Shown: positions 37,186-46,899, counted from the stretch's first letter. The stretch: 64,000 bases of DNA from JAHFUA01 sp963733935 (GCA_963733935.1 CAVTEQ010000013.1:1-64000), one strand, 5' to 3'. Notes: generated by a model not told the origin, from the letters alone. A program made the numbers and translations.

Positions 37186-38859
37186 ATGCCGGTGGAGACG
37201 GAAATCAACGCTTACACCCCCATCAAAGCCCCGCGCGGTAGCCAGATCTCCTGCAAGTCGTGGCAGCAGGAAGCCGCCCTGCGCATGCTGATGAACAACC
37301 TCGACGAGGAAGTGGGCGAGCGCCCGCAGGATCTCGTGGTCTATGGCGGACGCGGCAAGGCGGCGCGCGATTGGCCGTCCTATCACGCCATCGTCGCCGC
37401 GCTGAAAGCTCTGGAGAACGACGAAACCCTGCTGGTGCAATCGGGCAAGCCGGTGGGCATCTTCCGCACGCATGAATACGCTCCCCGCGTGCTCATCGCC
37501 AACTCCAACCTGGTCGGCCACTGGAACAACTTCGAGAAGTTCACCGAGTTCGAGCGCCTGGGCCTCACCATGTACGGGCAGATGACCGCTGGCTCGTGGA
37601 TCTACATCGGTTCGCAGGGAATCATCCAGGGGACGTTCGAGACCTTCGCGGCGGCTGGCGAGAAGCATTTCCATTCCGGCCTCGAAGGCAAGCTGATCGT
37701 TTCCGGCGGCATGGGCGGCATGGGTGGCGCGCAACCGCTGGCGGCCACCATGGCAGGCGCGGCGTTTCTCGGGGTCGACGTCGATCCCGAGCGCATCAAG
37801 AAGCGCCTCAAGAGCGGCTACTGCGACTTCATGGTCAACTCGCTCGACGAGGCGCTGCGCATCCTGAAGAACTCTGTCCGCAAGAAGGAAGCGGTCTCCG
37901 TCGGGCTGGTGGGGAACTGCGCCGACGTGGTTCCCGAGCTGGCATCGCGGGGCGTTCTGCCCGACATCTTGACGGACCAAACGTCGGCGCACGACCCGCT
38001 GAACGGCTACATTCCGCAGGGACTATCGGTCGAGCAGGCGGCCGAGCTGCGCCAGCGCGATCCCAAAGGATATGTTGAGCGCTCACTCGATTCCATCGCC
38101 CGCCACGTTGAGGGCATGTTGGCGCTGCAAAAGATGGGCGCCGTCACCTTCGACTACGGCAACAACATCCGCACCATGGCCTTCCAGCGCGGCGTGAAGA
38201 ACGCTTACGATTTTCCCGGCTTCGTGCCGGCATACATTCGTCCGCTCTTCTGCGAAGGCCGCGGACCGTTCCGCTGGGTGGCGCTTTCGGGCGAACCCTC
38301 CGACATCGCCACCACCGACCAGCTTGTTCTGGATATGTTTCCCGAGAACCGCACCCTCAGCCGCTGGATCGGGCTGGCGCGCAAGCGAATCAAGTTCCAG
38401 GGACTGCCGGCGCGCATCTGCTGGCTCGGATACGGCGAGCGCGCGCAGTTCGGCCTGGCGATCAACGAACTGGTCAAGAGCGGCAAGATCAAGGCGCCGA
38501 TTGTCATCGGCCGCGATCACCTCGATACCGGCTCGGTCGCCTCTCCGTTCCGCGAGACCGAGAGCATGAAGGACGGCTCCGACGCCATCGCCGATTGGCC
38601 GCTGCTCAATGCTTTGCTCAATACGGCGAGCGGCGCGTCGTGGGTCTCGATCCACAACGGCGGCGGCGTGGGCATCGGATACTCGCAGCATGCCGGACAA
38701 GTCATCGTGGCGGATGGAACCGACGCCATGGCCAAGCGGATTGAGCGCGTGCTGACCAATGATCCGGGAATTGGCGTGGCCCGTCATGCCGACGCAGGCT
38801 ATGAGCAGGCCATCGATTTTGCCGAGAAGACTGGGATCAGGATTCCGATGAAGAAATGA
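37186..38859 (+). CDS. hutU: Urocanate hydratase
   Basis: 557 residues from ATG 37186 (MPVETEINAYTPI); an in-frame start at 37150 is less likely. Second step of histidine degradation, urocanate to imidazolonepropionate, with tightly bound NAD. Motifs: GGRGKAARDWPSYHAI, SGKPVGIFRTHEYAPRVLIANSNLVG, the glycine-rich SGGMGGMGGAQP, DQTSAHDPLNGYIP and the catalytic Cys in RICWLGYGERA, then SVASPFRETESMKDGSDAI. Full length. Followed by hutI on the same strand about 200 bases later; hutH is not in the window. Confidence 0.97.
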   Translation: MPVETEINAYTPIKAPRGSQISCKSWQQEAALRMLMNNLDEEVGERPQDLVVYGGRGKAARDWPSYHAIVAALKALENDETLLVQSGKPVGIFRTHEYAPRVLIANSNLVGHWNNFEKFTEFERLGLTMYGQMTAGSWIYIGSQGIIQGTFETFAAAGEKHFHSGLEGKLIVSGGMGGMGGAQPLAATMAGAAFLGVDVDPERIKKRLKSGYCDFMVNSLDEALRILKNSVRKKEAVSVGLVGNCADVVPELASRGVLPDILTDQTSAHDPLNGYIPQGLSVEQAAELRQRDPKGYVERSLDSIARHVEGMLALQKMGAVTFDYGNNIRTMAFQRGVKNAYDFPGFVPAYIRPLFCEGRGPFRWVALSGEPSDIATTDQLVLDMFPENRTLSRWIGLARKRIKFQGLPARICWLGYGERAQFGLAINELVKSGKIKAPIVIGRDHLDTGSVASPFRETESMKDGSDAIADWPLLNALLNTASGASWVSIHNGGGVGIGYSQHAGQVIVADGTDAMAKRIERVLTNDPGIGVARHADAGYEQAIDFAEKTGIRIPMKK

Positions 38860-38865
38860 AGTCCA

Positions 38866-39034
38866 CCACGGAGGCACGGAGACACAGAGCCCTTTCAGGG
38901 TTGTGTCTGGTTCTGAGTTACGTGAACGACCCTATGGGTTTTAGTTCTCGACCTCAACGCCTCGCTGTCGCGCGATTAATTGGGAGGCGAGTGTCATGAT
39001 CTCAAAGCTCCGTGCCTCCGTGTCTCTGTGGCGG
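38866..39034. repeat. Inverted repeat, family D
   Basis: Arms ccacggaggcacggagacac (38866-38885, on to 38889) and its near complement at 39008-39034 (ctccgtgcctccgtgtctct...) bracket the hutU-hutI gap. Same family as 24989-25055. Confidence 0.75.
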
Positions 39035-39056
39035 GTGTTGTTTGGGGCGACCGACC

Positions 39057-40346
39057 GTGCGTAACACACGCTCGCTCCTTCTGCTCAACATCCGCCAGCT
39101 CCTCACCCTGCGTTCCATCGCCGGCCCGCGGCGCGGGCGTGATCTTGGCGAACTCGGGTTAATTGAAGACGGCGCAGTCCTCTGCGTGGGCGGCCGGATC
39201 GTTTCGGTTGGCAAGACCAAAGACGCGCTGCGCGACTCCTGGATCAGGAAGAATCGCAAAACAATTCGCGAGATTGATTGCACAGGCAAAGTCGTACTTC
39301 CTGGCTTTGTCGATTCCCACACTCATCCTGCATTCACCGCGCCAAGATTGGTGGATTTCGAGCAGCGCATCGCCGGCGCAACCTACGAGCAGATCGCGGA
39401 GGCAGGAGGCGGCATTCGCTCCAGCGTCGCGGGAGTGCGCAAGTCGACTCGCGCCGCGCTGGCCAAATATGTCCTCGCAGGTCTCAAAGAAATGCTGGGC
39501 CAAGGCACAACCGCAGTCGAAGCCAAGTCAGGCTATGGGCTGAGCCTCGAGGCTGAACTGAAGTCGCTGGAAGCGATCGGCGACGCTGCCCGGCAGTGGC
39601 CCGGTACGATTGCTCCTACGCTGCTGGGAGCGCACGCCGTGCCGCGCGAATACGCCGGACGCGAAGATGAGTACGTCCGCGTCGTCTGCCAGGAAATGAT
39701 TCCACGCGTAGCGAAGCGCAAGCTGGCGCGGTTCGTAGACGTTTTCTGCGAGCGCGGTGCATTCAGCCTGGCGAGCACCGAGCACGTGTTTTTGGCTGCG
39801 CGCGAGCACGGGCTAGGGGTTCGCGCTCACGTCGGCCAGCTTACCCGCTCAGAGATTGCGCCGCTGCTGAAGTACGATCCTGCCTCGCTTGATCACATGG
39901 ACCATCTCGAGGACGAGGACATCGCCGCTCTTGCCGGGCAGTCCGCCATCTCGTCCGTGCACCAGACTGTGGCCACGCTCGTGCCAGCCGCTAACCACTT
40001 TCTGGGCCTCGGACGCTTTCCCGATGCGCGCCGCTTGATCGCCTCGGGTGTGCCTGTCGCGCTCGCCACCGACTACAATCCCGGCACCTCGCCGACCACG
40101 AGCATGCCCTTTGTGCTCTCACTTGCTTGCACGCACATGAAAATGACCCCGGCGGAGGCCATTGCCGCCGCGACCATCAACGGCGCGCACGCGCTGCGGC
40201 TCGCCGAGCGCAAGGGAAGCCTCGAAGCCGGCAAGGACGCCGACCTCGCCATCTTCGACGTCGACGATTATCGCGAGATTCCGTACTGGATGGCCGGCAA
40301 CCGCTGCGCCGCCGTTATTGTTGCTGGAACCGTGGTCGAGACTTAG
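39057..40346 (+). CDS. hutI: Imidazolonepropionase
   Basis: 429 residues with GTG 39057 as the likely start (VRNTRSLLLLNIRQLLTL), since codons before it fall in the repeat. Third step of histidine degradation: hydrolysis of imidazolonepropionate to formiminoglutamate. Amidohydrolase marks: PGFVDSHTHPAF (metal His pair), the substrate region QRIAGATYEQIAEAGGGI, VEAKSGYGL, GAHAVPREY, RAHVGQL and the metal Asp in ATDYNPGTSPT. Typical length. Convergent with engB, whose stop is 4 bases away. Confidence 0.96.
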   Translation: MRNTRSLLLLNIRQLLTLRSIAGPRRGRDLGELGLIEDGAVLCVGGRIVSVGKTKDALRDSWIRKNRKTIREIDCTGKVVLPGFVDSHTHPAFTAPRLVDFEQRIAGATYEQIAEAGGGIRSSVAGVRKSTRAALAKYVLAGLKEMLGQGTTAVEAKSGYGLSLEAELKSLEAIGDAARQWPGTIAPTLLGAHAVPREYAGREDEYVRVVCQEMIPRVAKRKLARFVDVFCERGAFSLASTEHVFLAAREHGLGVRAHVGQLTRSEIAPLLKYDPASLDHMDHLEDEDIAALAGQSAISSVHQTVATLVPAANHFLGLGRFPDARRLIASGVPVALATDYNPGTSPTTSMPFVLSLACTHMKMTPAEAIAAATINGAHALRLAERKGSLEAGKDADLAIFDVDDYREIPYWMAGNRCAAVIVAGTVVET

Positions 40347-40350
40347 CTTG

Positions 40351-40950
40351 CTAGGTTGGTCTCTCGCCGCAGGCGCTGCGGATTTCGCGCCAGAGCTCGT
40401 CGCGTCCCTCGCCGCTGCGGGCAGAGAAGCCGGCGATGCGGCCCACGCCGAGCTCCTGCCGTAATGCTTCCAGAGACGCGCGCAGAGTGTTTCCCGAAAG
40501 CCGGTCGGCCTTGGTTGCGACCACCAGAAAATTCCGCTGCAGCGATTGCAGCCAGTCCAGCATCTGCCTGTCGCTATCCTGCGGAGGCACATTGCAGTCC
40601 ACCAGCACGATGGCGAGACCGAGCGTCGAGCGTTGCATGAGATAGGGCTCGATGAAGCTTCCCCATTCGGCGGTGACCTCGCGCGACAGCCGGGCGTAAC
40701 CGTACCCTGGAAGATCCGCGAAGAACATCGCCGGGCGGGGCTTCCCAGGGAAGCGTATCTCGTAAAAATTGATGCTGCGGGTGCGGCCGGGCGTGGCGCT
40801 GGTCTTGGCGATTTTGGCGCCCAGCAGGGAATTGATGACGCTGGATTTTCCCACGTTGGAGCGTCCCAAAAAGGCAACTTCCGGCAGCGACGCCGCCGGA
40901 AAATGCGCCGCGTCGGAGGCTGCCCGCAGGAACCGCGCCAGGACTTTCAC
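40351..40950 (-). CDS. engB: Ribosome biogenesis GTPase EngB (YihA/YsxC)
   Basis: 199 residues. GTPase motifs: G1 GRSNVGKSS, the switch/G2 region ATPGRTRSINF, G3 DLPGYGYA, G4 TKADRL, and G5-like SARSGEG. The order and size are typical of EngB, needed for large-subunit assembly. It starts at ATG 40950. On the other strand, a membrane protein gene begins further right, so these are divergent. Confidence 0.95.
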   Translation of the reverse strand: MKVLARFLRAASDAAHFPAASLPEVAFLGRSNVGKSSVINSLLGAKIAKTSATPGRTRSINFYEIRFPGKPRPAMFFADLPGYGYARLSREVTAEWGSFIEPYLMQRSTLGLAIVLVDCNVPPQDSDRQMLDWLQSLQRNFLVVATKADRLSGNTLRASLEALRQELGVGRIAGFSARSGEGRDELWREIRSACGERPT

Positions 40951-41102
40951 GGCACCAGTGTGCGGGTTTCACCGCCAGGTTGCAACTCAGAGCCGATGAG
41001 ACATTGGCCGTCGGTGCGCGGGAACACCCGTTCGCACTAGATTTACCGCTCTCCCCGGCGCTAGAGTTACGGGAAGTCAGTTTTCGAGGGAGGTTCAGGG
41101 CC

Positions 41103-42845
41103 TTGCTTGCCGTGCGCGCCTCCGAGCGGCCAACGCTCGCGCGGGTTGCTCCATTTCTGGTGCTGGCGATTACTTTCCTCGCCTATGCCGCTGTTTCCGG
41201 ATTCGGCTTCGTGTACGACGATGAGGGGCAGATCGTCCACGATAGTTTCGTCCAGCACTGGCACTTCTTTCCCGCTTATTTCGTGTCGCATGTGTGGCAG
41301 TACGTCGTGCCACACGTCGGCGGGAACTACTATCGTCCGGTCTTCCTCACCTGGCTCCTGCTGAACTTCAAATTCTTCGGCCTGCACGCCGCCGGCTGGC
41401 ACCTGGCGGTCGTCTTCCTGCACCTGGTAGTCACTTATCAGGTGTATCGGCTCGCCGTGGTTCTGCTCGATAACCAGCCGGCTGCGCTGGTGGCGGCGGC
41501 GCTGTTTGGGCTGCACCCGGTACACATCGAAGCGGTGGCCTGGATCTCGGGCGCGACCGAGCCGTTGGCCGCAGTCTTTATCCTGGGATCCCTGCTGAGC
41601 TACATCGCGTTTCGCCGGCAGGGACGCCGCGCAGCTTACGCGCTATCGCTCGTCTGCTTCTGTCTGGCAATACTGACCAAGGAAACCGCCGTCCTGGTGC
41701 CCGTGGTTCTGTTCGCCTATGACCTGCTATTAGGAAACGAGCCAGCGCTTGGTCCAGGTGAGCGCATCAGGAAGTCCGTGCTGCGGCTGGCGCCCTTCGC
41801 CTTGCTGCTGGGCGGCTACCTGATCGCGCGGCTGCACGCGCTGCATGCGCTCACGCGCCGGATTGTCGACCTTGATTTGAGGGCGACCCTGCTGACCATT
41901 CCATCCGTGTTGGCGTTCTATGCGCGGCTGCTACTCGTTCCTACCCGGCTCAGCGCCTTCTATGACACGCCGTATATCACGACTCCGAGGCCGGCGCTGT
42001 TGCCCGGTATTGTCTGCGTCGTTGTGGCGGGAATTGCGGCCGTTCTGCTGTGGCGATTCCGCTCCCGGGTGGCCGGTTTTGCCGTCGTACTTCTGTTGTT
42101 CCCACTGCTGCCGTTGATGAACCTGTCGGTATTTCCGCAAGGGGAAATCGCGCACGACCGCTATCTCTATCTCTCGTCGATCGGATTTGCCCTTCTTCTG
42201 GGATTGCTGACGCGGGTGATCGCGAAGAATGCCAGGCGCGACAGGCAGAGGGTTTGGATTGGCTGCGTGATGGCAATCTGCGTCCTCTACTTTTACGGGA
42301 CGCTGACCCAGAGCCTCTATTGGGCGAACGACCTGGTGCTCTACGTGCGCGGCGTTCAGATTGCGCCCAACAACCTGATCGCGCGGACGGATCTTGGCAC
42401 GGAGCTGATGGCGCGCGGCAAAACTGATCTTGCGCTGGCGGAATACCGCGACGTGCTGCGGCGCGACCCCCAGTACTGGCTTGCCCGCTACAACCTGGGA
42501 TACGCGGAATACTCGGCCAACGATTGTGGCAGCGCCGTCCGCGACCTGGAGGTGGCAGCCGCGGAAGTTCCCACGGATGCTGAAACCATGTTCTATCTAG
42601 GGCATTGCCGCTTTCAACTGGGCGATCGGCGGACGGGCATCGCCTTCATGCGCCACGGGATCGAACTCGATCCCCGCATGGCCAACTTCCGCGCGCAACT
42701 GGCCGACGATCTGGTACTCACGGACACGCCCGACGACCTGCGGGCTGCGTTGCAGCTTTATCGCACGGAAGCGGCCAGTAATCCCGCGCACCCTACCGCG
42801 GCGCGTCGCGCCGCCGCGCTGGCAGCCCGCATGGACGCTAAGTGA
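41103..42845 (+). CDS. Multi-span membrane protein with TPR tail (TMTC/GT-C glycosyltransferase-like)
   Basis: 580 residues from a TTG at 41103 preceded by gggagg; the frame is open up to 40980 but upstream codons look non-coding. About ten hydrophobic helices follow. The first luminal loop has YDDEGQIVHD, an acidic pair where GT-C enzymes place catalytic Asp residues, then NYYRPVFLTW and HAAGWHLAVVFLH, the layout of TMTC/PMT-type glycosyltransferases. ALFGLHPVHIEAVAWISGATE is strongly TMTC-like. From about residue 445, TPR-type repeats (IARTDLGTELMARGKTDLAL, YWLARYNLGYAEY) form the tail. A role in O-glycosylation of exported proteins is inferred; the sugar donor would be lipid-linked. Common in Acidobacteriota. 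Confidence 0.75.
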   Translation: MLAVRASERPTLARVAPFLVLAITFLAYAAVSGFGFVYDDEGQIVHDSFVQHWHFFPAYFVSHVWQYVVPHVGGNYYRPVFLTWLLLNFKFFGLHAAGWHLAVVFLHLVVTYQVYRLAVVLLDNQPAALVAAALFGLHPVHIEAVAWISGATEPLAAVFILGSLLSYIAFRRQGRRAAYALSLVCFCLAILTKETAVLVPVVLFAYDLLLGNEPALGPGERIRKSVLRLAPFALLLGGYLIARLHALHALTRRIVDLDLRATLLTIPSVLAFYARLLLVPTRLSAFYDTPYITTPRPALLPGIVCVVVAGIAAVLLWRFRSRVAGFAVVLLLFPLLPLMNLSVFPQGEIAHDRYLYLSSIGFALLLGLLTRVIAKNARRDRQRVWIGCVMAICVLYFYGTLTQSLYWANDLVLYVRGVQIAPNNLIARTDLGTELMARGKTDLALAEYRDVLRRDPQYWLARYNLGYAEYSANDCGSAVRDLEVAAAEVPTDAETMFYLGHCRFQLGDRRTGIAFMRHGIELDPRMANFRAQLADDLVLTDTPDDLRAALQLYRTEAASNPAHPTAARRAAALAARMDAK

Positions 42846-42916
42846 CGGTCGCCGGCGGCTCTCATAGCGGGCGCAGTTTGCCGGATTTTCTCGCCGCTAT
42901 CGCCTGAGTTTCAGGC

Positions 42917-42944
42917 AAAAAAATCCCTCGCACCAAGCGAGGGA
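42917..42944 (-). terminator. Intrinsic terminator of the receiver-protein gene
   Basis: Read on minus: stem tccctcgc (42944-42937 complement) / gcgaggga with a 5-base loop, then a run of seven T (42923-42917). It lies 20 bases after the stop at 42965. Confidence 0.85.
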
Positions 42945-42964
42945 CTCTTACTTGCGAAATCTTA

Positions 42965-43339
42965 TCAGGCGGCTTTGGATGCGGCCAGCGCGTCCCGGCT
43001 GCGCAGTGCGCAGTGGACGACATTGTCCACATCCGCGCTGGAGCACATGTCACTGGCGCCGGCAGCCAGTGCCGAAGTCCACATCTCTTCGTCGGCCACG
43101 CGATGCGTGCACACGATGCTGACGTCTTTGAAGTGGTGGTGCAGGTTCTCCAGATCGGACAAGCTCACCAGCTCCAGGTCTACAACCGCAACGTCGGCCT
43201 GACTGCGGGGGATGGCGTCGCTCAATTCTTCCAGCGAGCGCGCCACTGCCACGGCATGGAAATGGCTATGAAGCGAAGACGCCAGACGTTCGGCGTTCTT
43301 GGCATCCAATTGGGCGACAACAACGTTCAGCGGTTTCAT
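42965..43339 (-). CDS. Single-domain response-regulator-like protein
   Basis: 124 residues from ATG 43339 with ggagagg upstream. Receiver-like: a first strand NVVVAQLD, the phosphoacceptor candidate Asp in ADVAVVDLEL, and VSIVCTHRVADEEMWTSALAAGASD as the fourth strand and helix. The usual acidic pair at the end of strand 1 is reduced to one Asp and the conserved Lys near strand 5 is missing, so it is a degenerate or atypical receiver. No output domain. It may act as a phosphate relay or a binding partner. A strong terminator follows. Confidence 0.72.
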   Translation of the reverse strand: MKPLNVVVAQLDAKNAERLASSLHSHFHAVAVARSLEELSDAIPRSQADVAVVDLELVSLSDLENLHHHFKDVSIVCTHRVADEEMWTSALAAGASDMCSSADVDNVVHCALRSRDALAASKAA

Positions 43340-43438
43340 GGTGATGCCTCTCCTTGGGGGTGAGGGGCCTGGCATCATGCCAATACCGGGCCGTAACTGT
43401 GCTGCGGTGGTCGGCCGCAGGCATGCTTCCGAACGCGA

Positions 43439-43678
43439 TTACTTCTTGGCGCCGCTCTCCTTGGCCTCGAAAGGCTCGGGTTGCAGCTTCCCATTCTGCT
43501 TCAGCAGGATTTCCACCTTGCCCTCCGCCGCCTCCAATTCCTTGCGGCAGGAAGCTGAGAGCGCGATGCCTTCTTCGAACAGCCCGAGCGCCTTCTCGAG
43601 GGATAACTCTCCCTTCTCCAGGTCGTCGACAATTTTCTCCAAGCGCTGGAGGCTCTCCTCAAATCTTGGCAAGCTCAC
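43439..43678 (-). CDS. xseB: Exodeoxyribonuclease VII small subunit
   Basis: 79 residues. The whole sequence is the XseB helical hairpin: FEESLQRLEKIVDDLEKGEL, then SLEKALGLFEEGIALSASCR and a Lys/Glu-rich tail. It binds XseA to form exonuclease VII, which degrades single-stranded DNA in repair. xseA is not in the window. Neighbours on the same strand are metabolic, with no evident link. Confidence 0.93.
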   Translation of the reverse strand: MSLPRFEESLQRLEKIVDDLEKGELSLEKALGLFEEGIALSASCRKELEAAEGKVEILLKQNGKLQPEPFEAKESGAKK

Positions 43679-43797
43679 GCCCCTTTTTATTCTAGTTCAG
43701 GTTTACAGCCGCCGAGCGCTGGAAATTTTCCGCGGGGTTCCCACAAGTGAACGGTTGCCTAACGCAATGCAGCACGAGTGGCAGCAATTCGACGCGG

Positions 43798-45678
43798 CTA
43801 CACCACCGCCGTGCGCGGCGAGCCGAGGGCGTCGATGACGTCGAGAGCGGCGGGATAGCGCGACAGAGGAGCGCTCACCTGCGCGCCTTGCACCAGCTCC
43901 CGGATGGCCAGCAACATTTCGCGGGCGATGGCAACGCCCTCGCCGCGGGCAGCTTCAGTACCCTGGCTGCTGGCCACGGCCATGCGCTCCACGATTGCGT
44001 CGGGCACGGAGACGCGCAGCTCGTTCTTCATGAACTCGGCATTGCGCACGCTCACCAGCGGCCAGATGCCGGCAATCACCGGAATCCGGCAATGCTCGAT
44101 GCGGCGCAAAAAATTCTGCAGCAATGCCACGTCAAACACCGGCTGGGTGACGGCGAATTCCGCTCCCGCTTCCACCTTGTATTCGAAACGGCGGACCTCT
44201 TCGTCGAGATTGGGGACACCGGGATTGGCGCCGACGCCGACGACGAAGCCGGCGGCGGTGCCGATGGGGTTGCCGCCGAGATCGAGGCCTTGGTTCAGGT
44301 TGTGCACCAGGTTGACCAGGCCGATGGCGTCGATGTCGAACACCGCGGTGGCGTCAGGATAGTTTCCCAGTTTGGGCGGGTCGCCGGTGATGCAGATCAG
44401 GTTGCGAATTCCGATGGCGCTCGCCCCCAGCAAATCCGATTGCATGCTGAGCACGTTGCGGTCGCGGCAGGTGTAGTGCAGCACCACCTCGATGCCGACC
44501 TGATGCTGGATCAGAATGGCCAGCGCCTGGTTGCTCATGCGCGCCGAGGCGCGCGGGCTGTCGGGGATATTCACCGCGTCCACGCCCACACCCTTGAGGA
44601 ACTTGGCTCCCTCGATCTCACGAGCAACATTCGTCCCCTTGGGCGGCACGATCTCCACCATGGTGACAAATTCACCGGCGGCGATCTTGGCGCCCAGCCG
44701 CGAACGCTTCGCGATAGGCGGGCTGCTGACGGCGGAATCCGTCCGCGGCGCCGACACCACCTGCACGCCTGAGCCTTTGGCATCGCCCATGCGCAGCGAC
44801 GACTTCATGGCGCGGATGTGCTCCGGGGTCGTCCCGCAGCAGCCGCCCACCAGTTGCACACCCGCCGCCAGAAACTTGCGCGTGTAGCTCGCCATGTATT
44901 CCGGCGAGCAGAGATAAAGGTTCCGGCCTTCCACCGCGCGGGGCATGCCGGCGTTGGGCTGCGCCGCGAGCGGTTTGGTGGTCGCCCGGCGCACGCGCTC
45001 CATGGCGTCCAGCATGGCCACCGGGCCCACGCTGCAATTGCAGCCCACCACGTCGGCATCCCACTCGGTGAGCTTGGCGGCAAAGCTCTCGGGGCTGGAG
45101 CCATCCAGGCAATTGCCGTCTTCGTCGATGGTGACCTGCGCCACCACCGGGACCGCCGCATTCACCTCGCGGGCGGCGAGAATGGCCTGGTGCAGCTCGT
45201 CCAGGTATCCCATGGTCTCGAGGATCAGCAGGTCCACGCCGCCCTCGACCAGCGCGGCGATCTGCGCCATGAAGGCGGCTTTCGCCTCCTGGCGCGAGGT
45301 CTTGCCCAAGGGCTCGATGCGGATGCCCAGCGGACCGACAGCTCCCGCGACGAACGCCTGCGTCCCCTTCTTGGCCGCCTCGCTCTCGACCGCTTCCCGC
45401 ACCAGGCGCGCGCCGGCAAGGTTGATCTCGCGTACCTGCTTGCCCAGGCCATGGCGATCGAGACGATAGGCATTGGCGCCGAAAGTATTGGTCTCGATGA
45501 TTTCGGCGCCGGCCTGCAGGTACTCCTGATGAATGCCGCGGATCAGGTCAGGCTGCGAGAGGTTCAGCTCGTCATAACAGCGGTTGATGTAGATCCCCTT
45601 GGCGTAGAGCAGAGTGCCCATGGCGCCATCGCACAGGATGGGTCCTTGCCGCAGGCGGGAGAGAAAGTCGTTGGACAT
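43798..45678 (-). CDS. Homocysteine S-methyltransferase / 5,10-methylenetetrahydrofolate reductase fusion
   Basis: About 626 residues; ATG 45678 or 45684. Residues about 1-300 are the homocysteine-binding barrel of MetH/Mmu type: LCDGAMGTLLY, ETNTFGANAY, and zinc Cys residues in VVGCNCSVGP and GGCCGTTPEH. Residues about 335-620 are a MetF-type TIM barrel: VEIVPPKGTN, LHYTCRDRN, ICITGDPPKLG, and AEFAVTQPVFD. The pairing matches bifunctional enzymes such as B. subtilis YitJ. Methyl-THF made by one half can feed homocysteine methylation, though a cobalamin domain is absent. Near-complete identity of all key residues supports activity. Confidence 0.93.
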   Translation of the reverse strand: MSNDFLSRLRQGPILCDGAMGTLLYAKGIYINRCYDELNLSQPDLIRGIHQEYLQAGAEIIETNTFGANAYRLDRHGLGKQVREINLAGARLVREAVESEAAKKGTQAFVAGAVGPLGIRIEPLGKTSRQEAKAAFMAQIAALVEGGVDLLILETMGYLDELHQAILAAREVNAAVPVVAQVTIDEDGNCLDGSSPESFAAKLTEWDADVVGCNCSVGPVAMLDAMERVRRATTKPLAAQPNAGMPRAVEGRNLYLCSPEYMASYTRKFLAAGVQLVGGCCGTTPEHIRAMKSSLRMGDAKGSGVQVVSAPRTDSAVSSPPIAKRSRLGAKIAAGEFVTMVEIVPPKGTNVAREIEGAKFLKGVGVDAVNIPDSPRASARMSNQALAILIQHQVGIEVVLHYTCRDRNVLSMQSDLLGASAIGIRNLICITGDPPKLGNYPDATAVFDIDAIGLVNLVHNLNQGLDLGGNPIGTAAGFVVGVGANPGVPNLDEEVRRFEYKVEAGAEFAVTQPVFDVALLQNFLRRIEHCRIPVIAGIWPLVSVRNAEFMKNELRVSVPDAIVERMAVASSQGTEAARGEGVAIAREMLLAIRELVQGAQVSAPLSRYPAALDVIDALGSPRTAVV

Positions 45679-45737
45679 GGGCAATCAGGATATCGAATTC
45701 GGGGAGAGTAGGCCAGCGGACTTCGATTCCAGAGCGG

Positions 45738-46208
45738 TCAGCCGGCCGGCAGGCAGAAGGAATAGCAAGGCCAGGTGCTGTTCCAGGTTCGGGTTAACGT
45801 TAATCCACCGCCTAAGCCCGGGAGCCGCACATCCGTTTCCTGGATCGAGACGTTGCCATTTCCCAGACTGATGGGCAGCCCGCAATCTGGGCAAGAGGGT
45901 CCGCTCACTGGTGGCGATGGCGGCTTGCAGGTCCACATCGTAGAGTAACATTCTCCGTAGAAGCAGTTTGGGTATGCGCTGTTCGGAGGATTCTGCCGAT
46001 ACCAACAAGTCGGTCCAGCTCCACCATAGAGTGCCTGCTGTTCCTCCATCGTCTGGATCCAGCCAGGGGTCGGCGGGACGTCAGGGAGACAGCCGGCATT
46101 CCCGCTCATCCCCCAGGCCTGGACTAGCCTGCACGTATTGCCTTGCGCCCAGAGAGGCGCGGACAAAGTCCAAATCAGCACAGCTAGAACTAGAATCCTT
46201 GCAGTCAT
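45738..46208 (-). CDS. Truncated Rhs N-terminal fragment, secreted
   Basis: 156 residues. Signal peptide about 1-21. A cysteine-rich segment follows, then GLPISLGNGNVSIQETDVRL and PGLGGGLTLTRTWNSTW, the start of the Rhs/YD-repeat core (DUF6531-type). After TWNSTWP the protein stops within 10 codons instead of continuing for about a thousand residues. It is therefore the front end of a lost Rhs gene. Being downstream of another Rhs tail, it cannot be joined to it by a simple frameshift. Confidence 0.7.
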   Translation of the reverse strand: MTARILVLAVLIWTLSAPLWAQGNTCRLVQAWGMSGNAGCLPDVPPTPGWIQTMEEQQALYGGAGPTCWYRQNPPNSAYPNCFYGECYSTMWTCKPPSPPVSGPSCPDCGLPISLGNGNVSIQETDVRLPGLGGGLTLTRTWNSTWPCYSFCLPAG

Positions 46209-46314
46209 ACAGTTACCTCTCCTGTCGGCGCTGCTTCCAGTCGGTCGACAAACTAAGTGTTATCTCACCTACCGAACGGCGCGGCGCGAACCTGGGCACC
46301 CGGCACCCGCATCA

Positions 46315-46878
46315 TCACTTGCCGTATTTCTGCCGGTCAGCTCGGAGTGTTTTCAGTATGCTTAGCAAGTTCTCGTCCTCTGCGCGCTTGCTCTTTCCGT
46401 AGTGGAAGTTCATGAACACCCACTGACCGCTCTTAAACATCAGTTCGGGGATCACGGCGGTTTTTGCGCTTTTCTTGCCAGATGTGACGCTGTACACCTC
46501 GACCGAACACCGCCCATCTTTGACGCTGACATCCCCCAGAACATAGTGCTCACTGGGATCCTGCGCATTGAGAAACGGGTCGAAGTCCAGCCCCACTATT
46601 TCTCCTTTGGCTTTTGCCTGGGCCTGCGAGTCCTCCCTGAGCGCGCGAAGAAGGTCCGGACTGAACAGAGCAGCCTTGTACCTCAACGCAAGATCAGAAG
46701 CTGGCATCTCGCTGTTCTTAAGCGCTTTCGGGACATACCAGTCATAGAATGCCTGAACAGAATCTCGACACGATTTCTGCATGTCTGGCGAGAACGAGCC
46801 GCTGTCTTGCGCCAACGCACACGATGTCGCCAGGAAGAAAAGAAAACCCCGCGAGATAGCCGCATTGAAACTCTTCAT
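46315..46878 (-). CDS. Secreted DUF3828-like protein, candidate immunity protein
   Basis: 187 residues, ATG 46878 after ggaggga. Signal peptide about 1-23. The rest suggests DUF3828 (NTF2-like): VQAFYDWYVPKAL, FSPDLLRALREDSQ, GLDFDPFLNAQDPSEHYV, then strands with SVEVYSVTSG and WVFMNFHYGKS. It begins 22 bases after the Rhs tail with a peptidase-like tip, the place where Rhs toxins keep their immunity genes. Export to the periplasm fits protection against a cell-wall-cleaving toxin. The immunity role is inferred from position. Confidence 0.65.
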   Translation of the reverse strand: MKSFNAAISRGFLFFLATSCALAQDSGSFSPDMQKSCRDSVQAFYDWYVPKALKNSEMPASDLALRYKAALFSPDLLRALREDSQAQAKAKGEIVGLDFDPFLNAQDPSEHYVLGDVSVKDGRCSVEVYSVTSGKKSAKTAVIPELMFKSGQWVFMNFHYGKSKRAEDENLLSILKTLRADRQKYGK

Positions 46879-46899
46879 AGTCCCTCCGTCTGCACCGCC

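Noticed and set aside
40980..41102. N-terminal extension of the TMTC-like protein
   Set aside because: No ribosome site before 40980, non-membrane sequence; a gggagg site favours TTG 41103.
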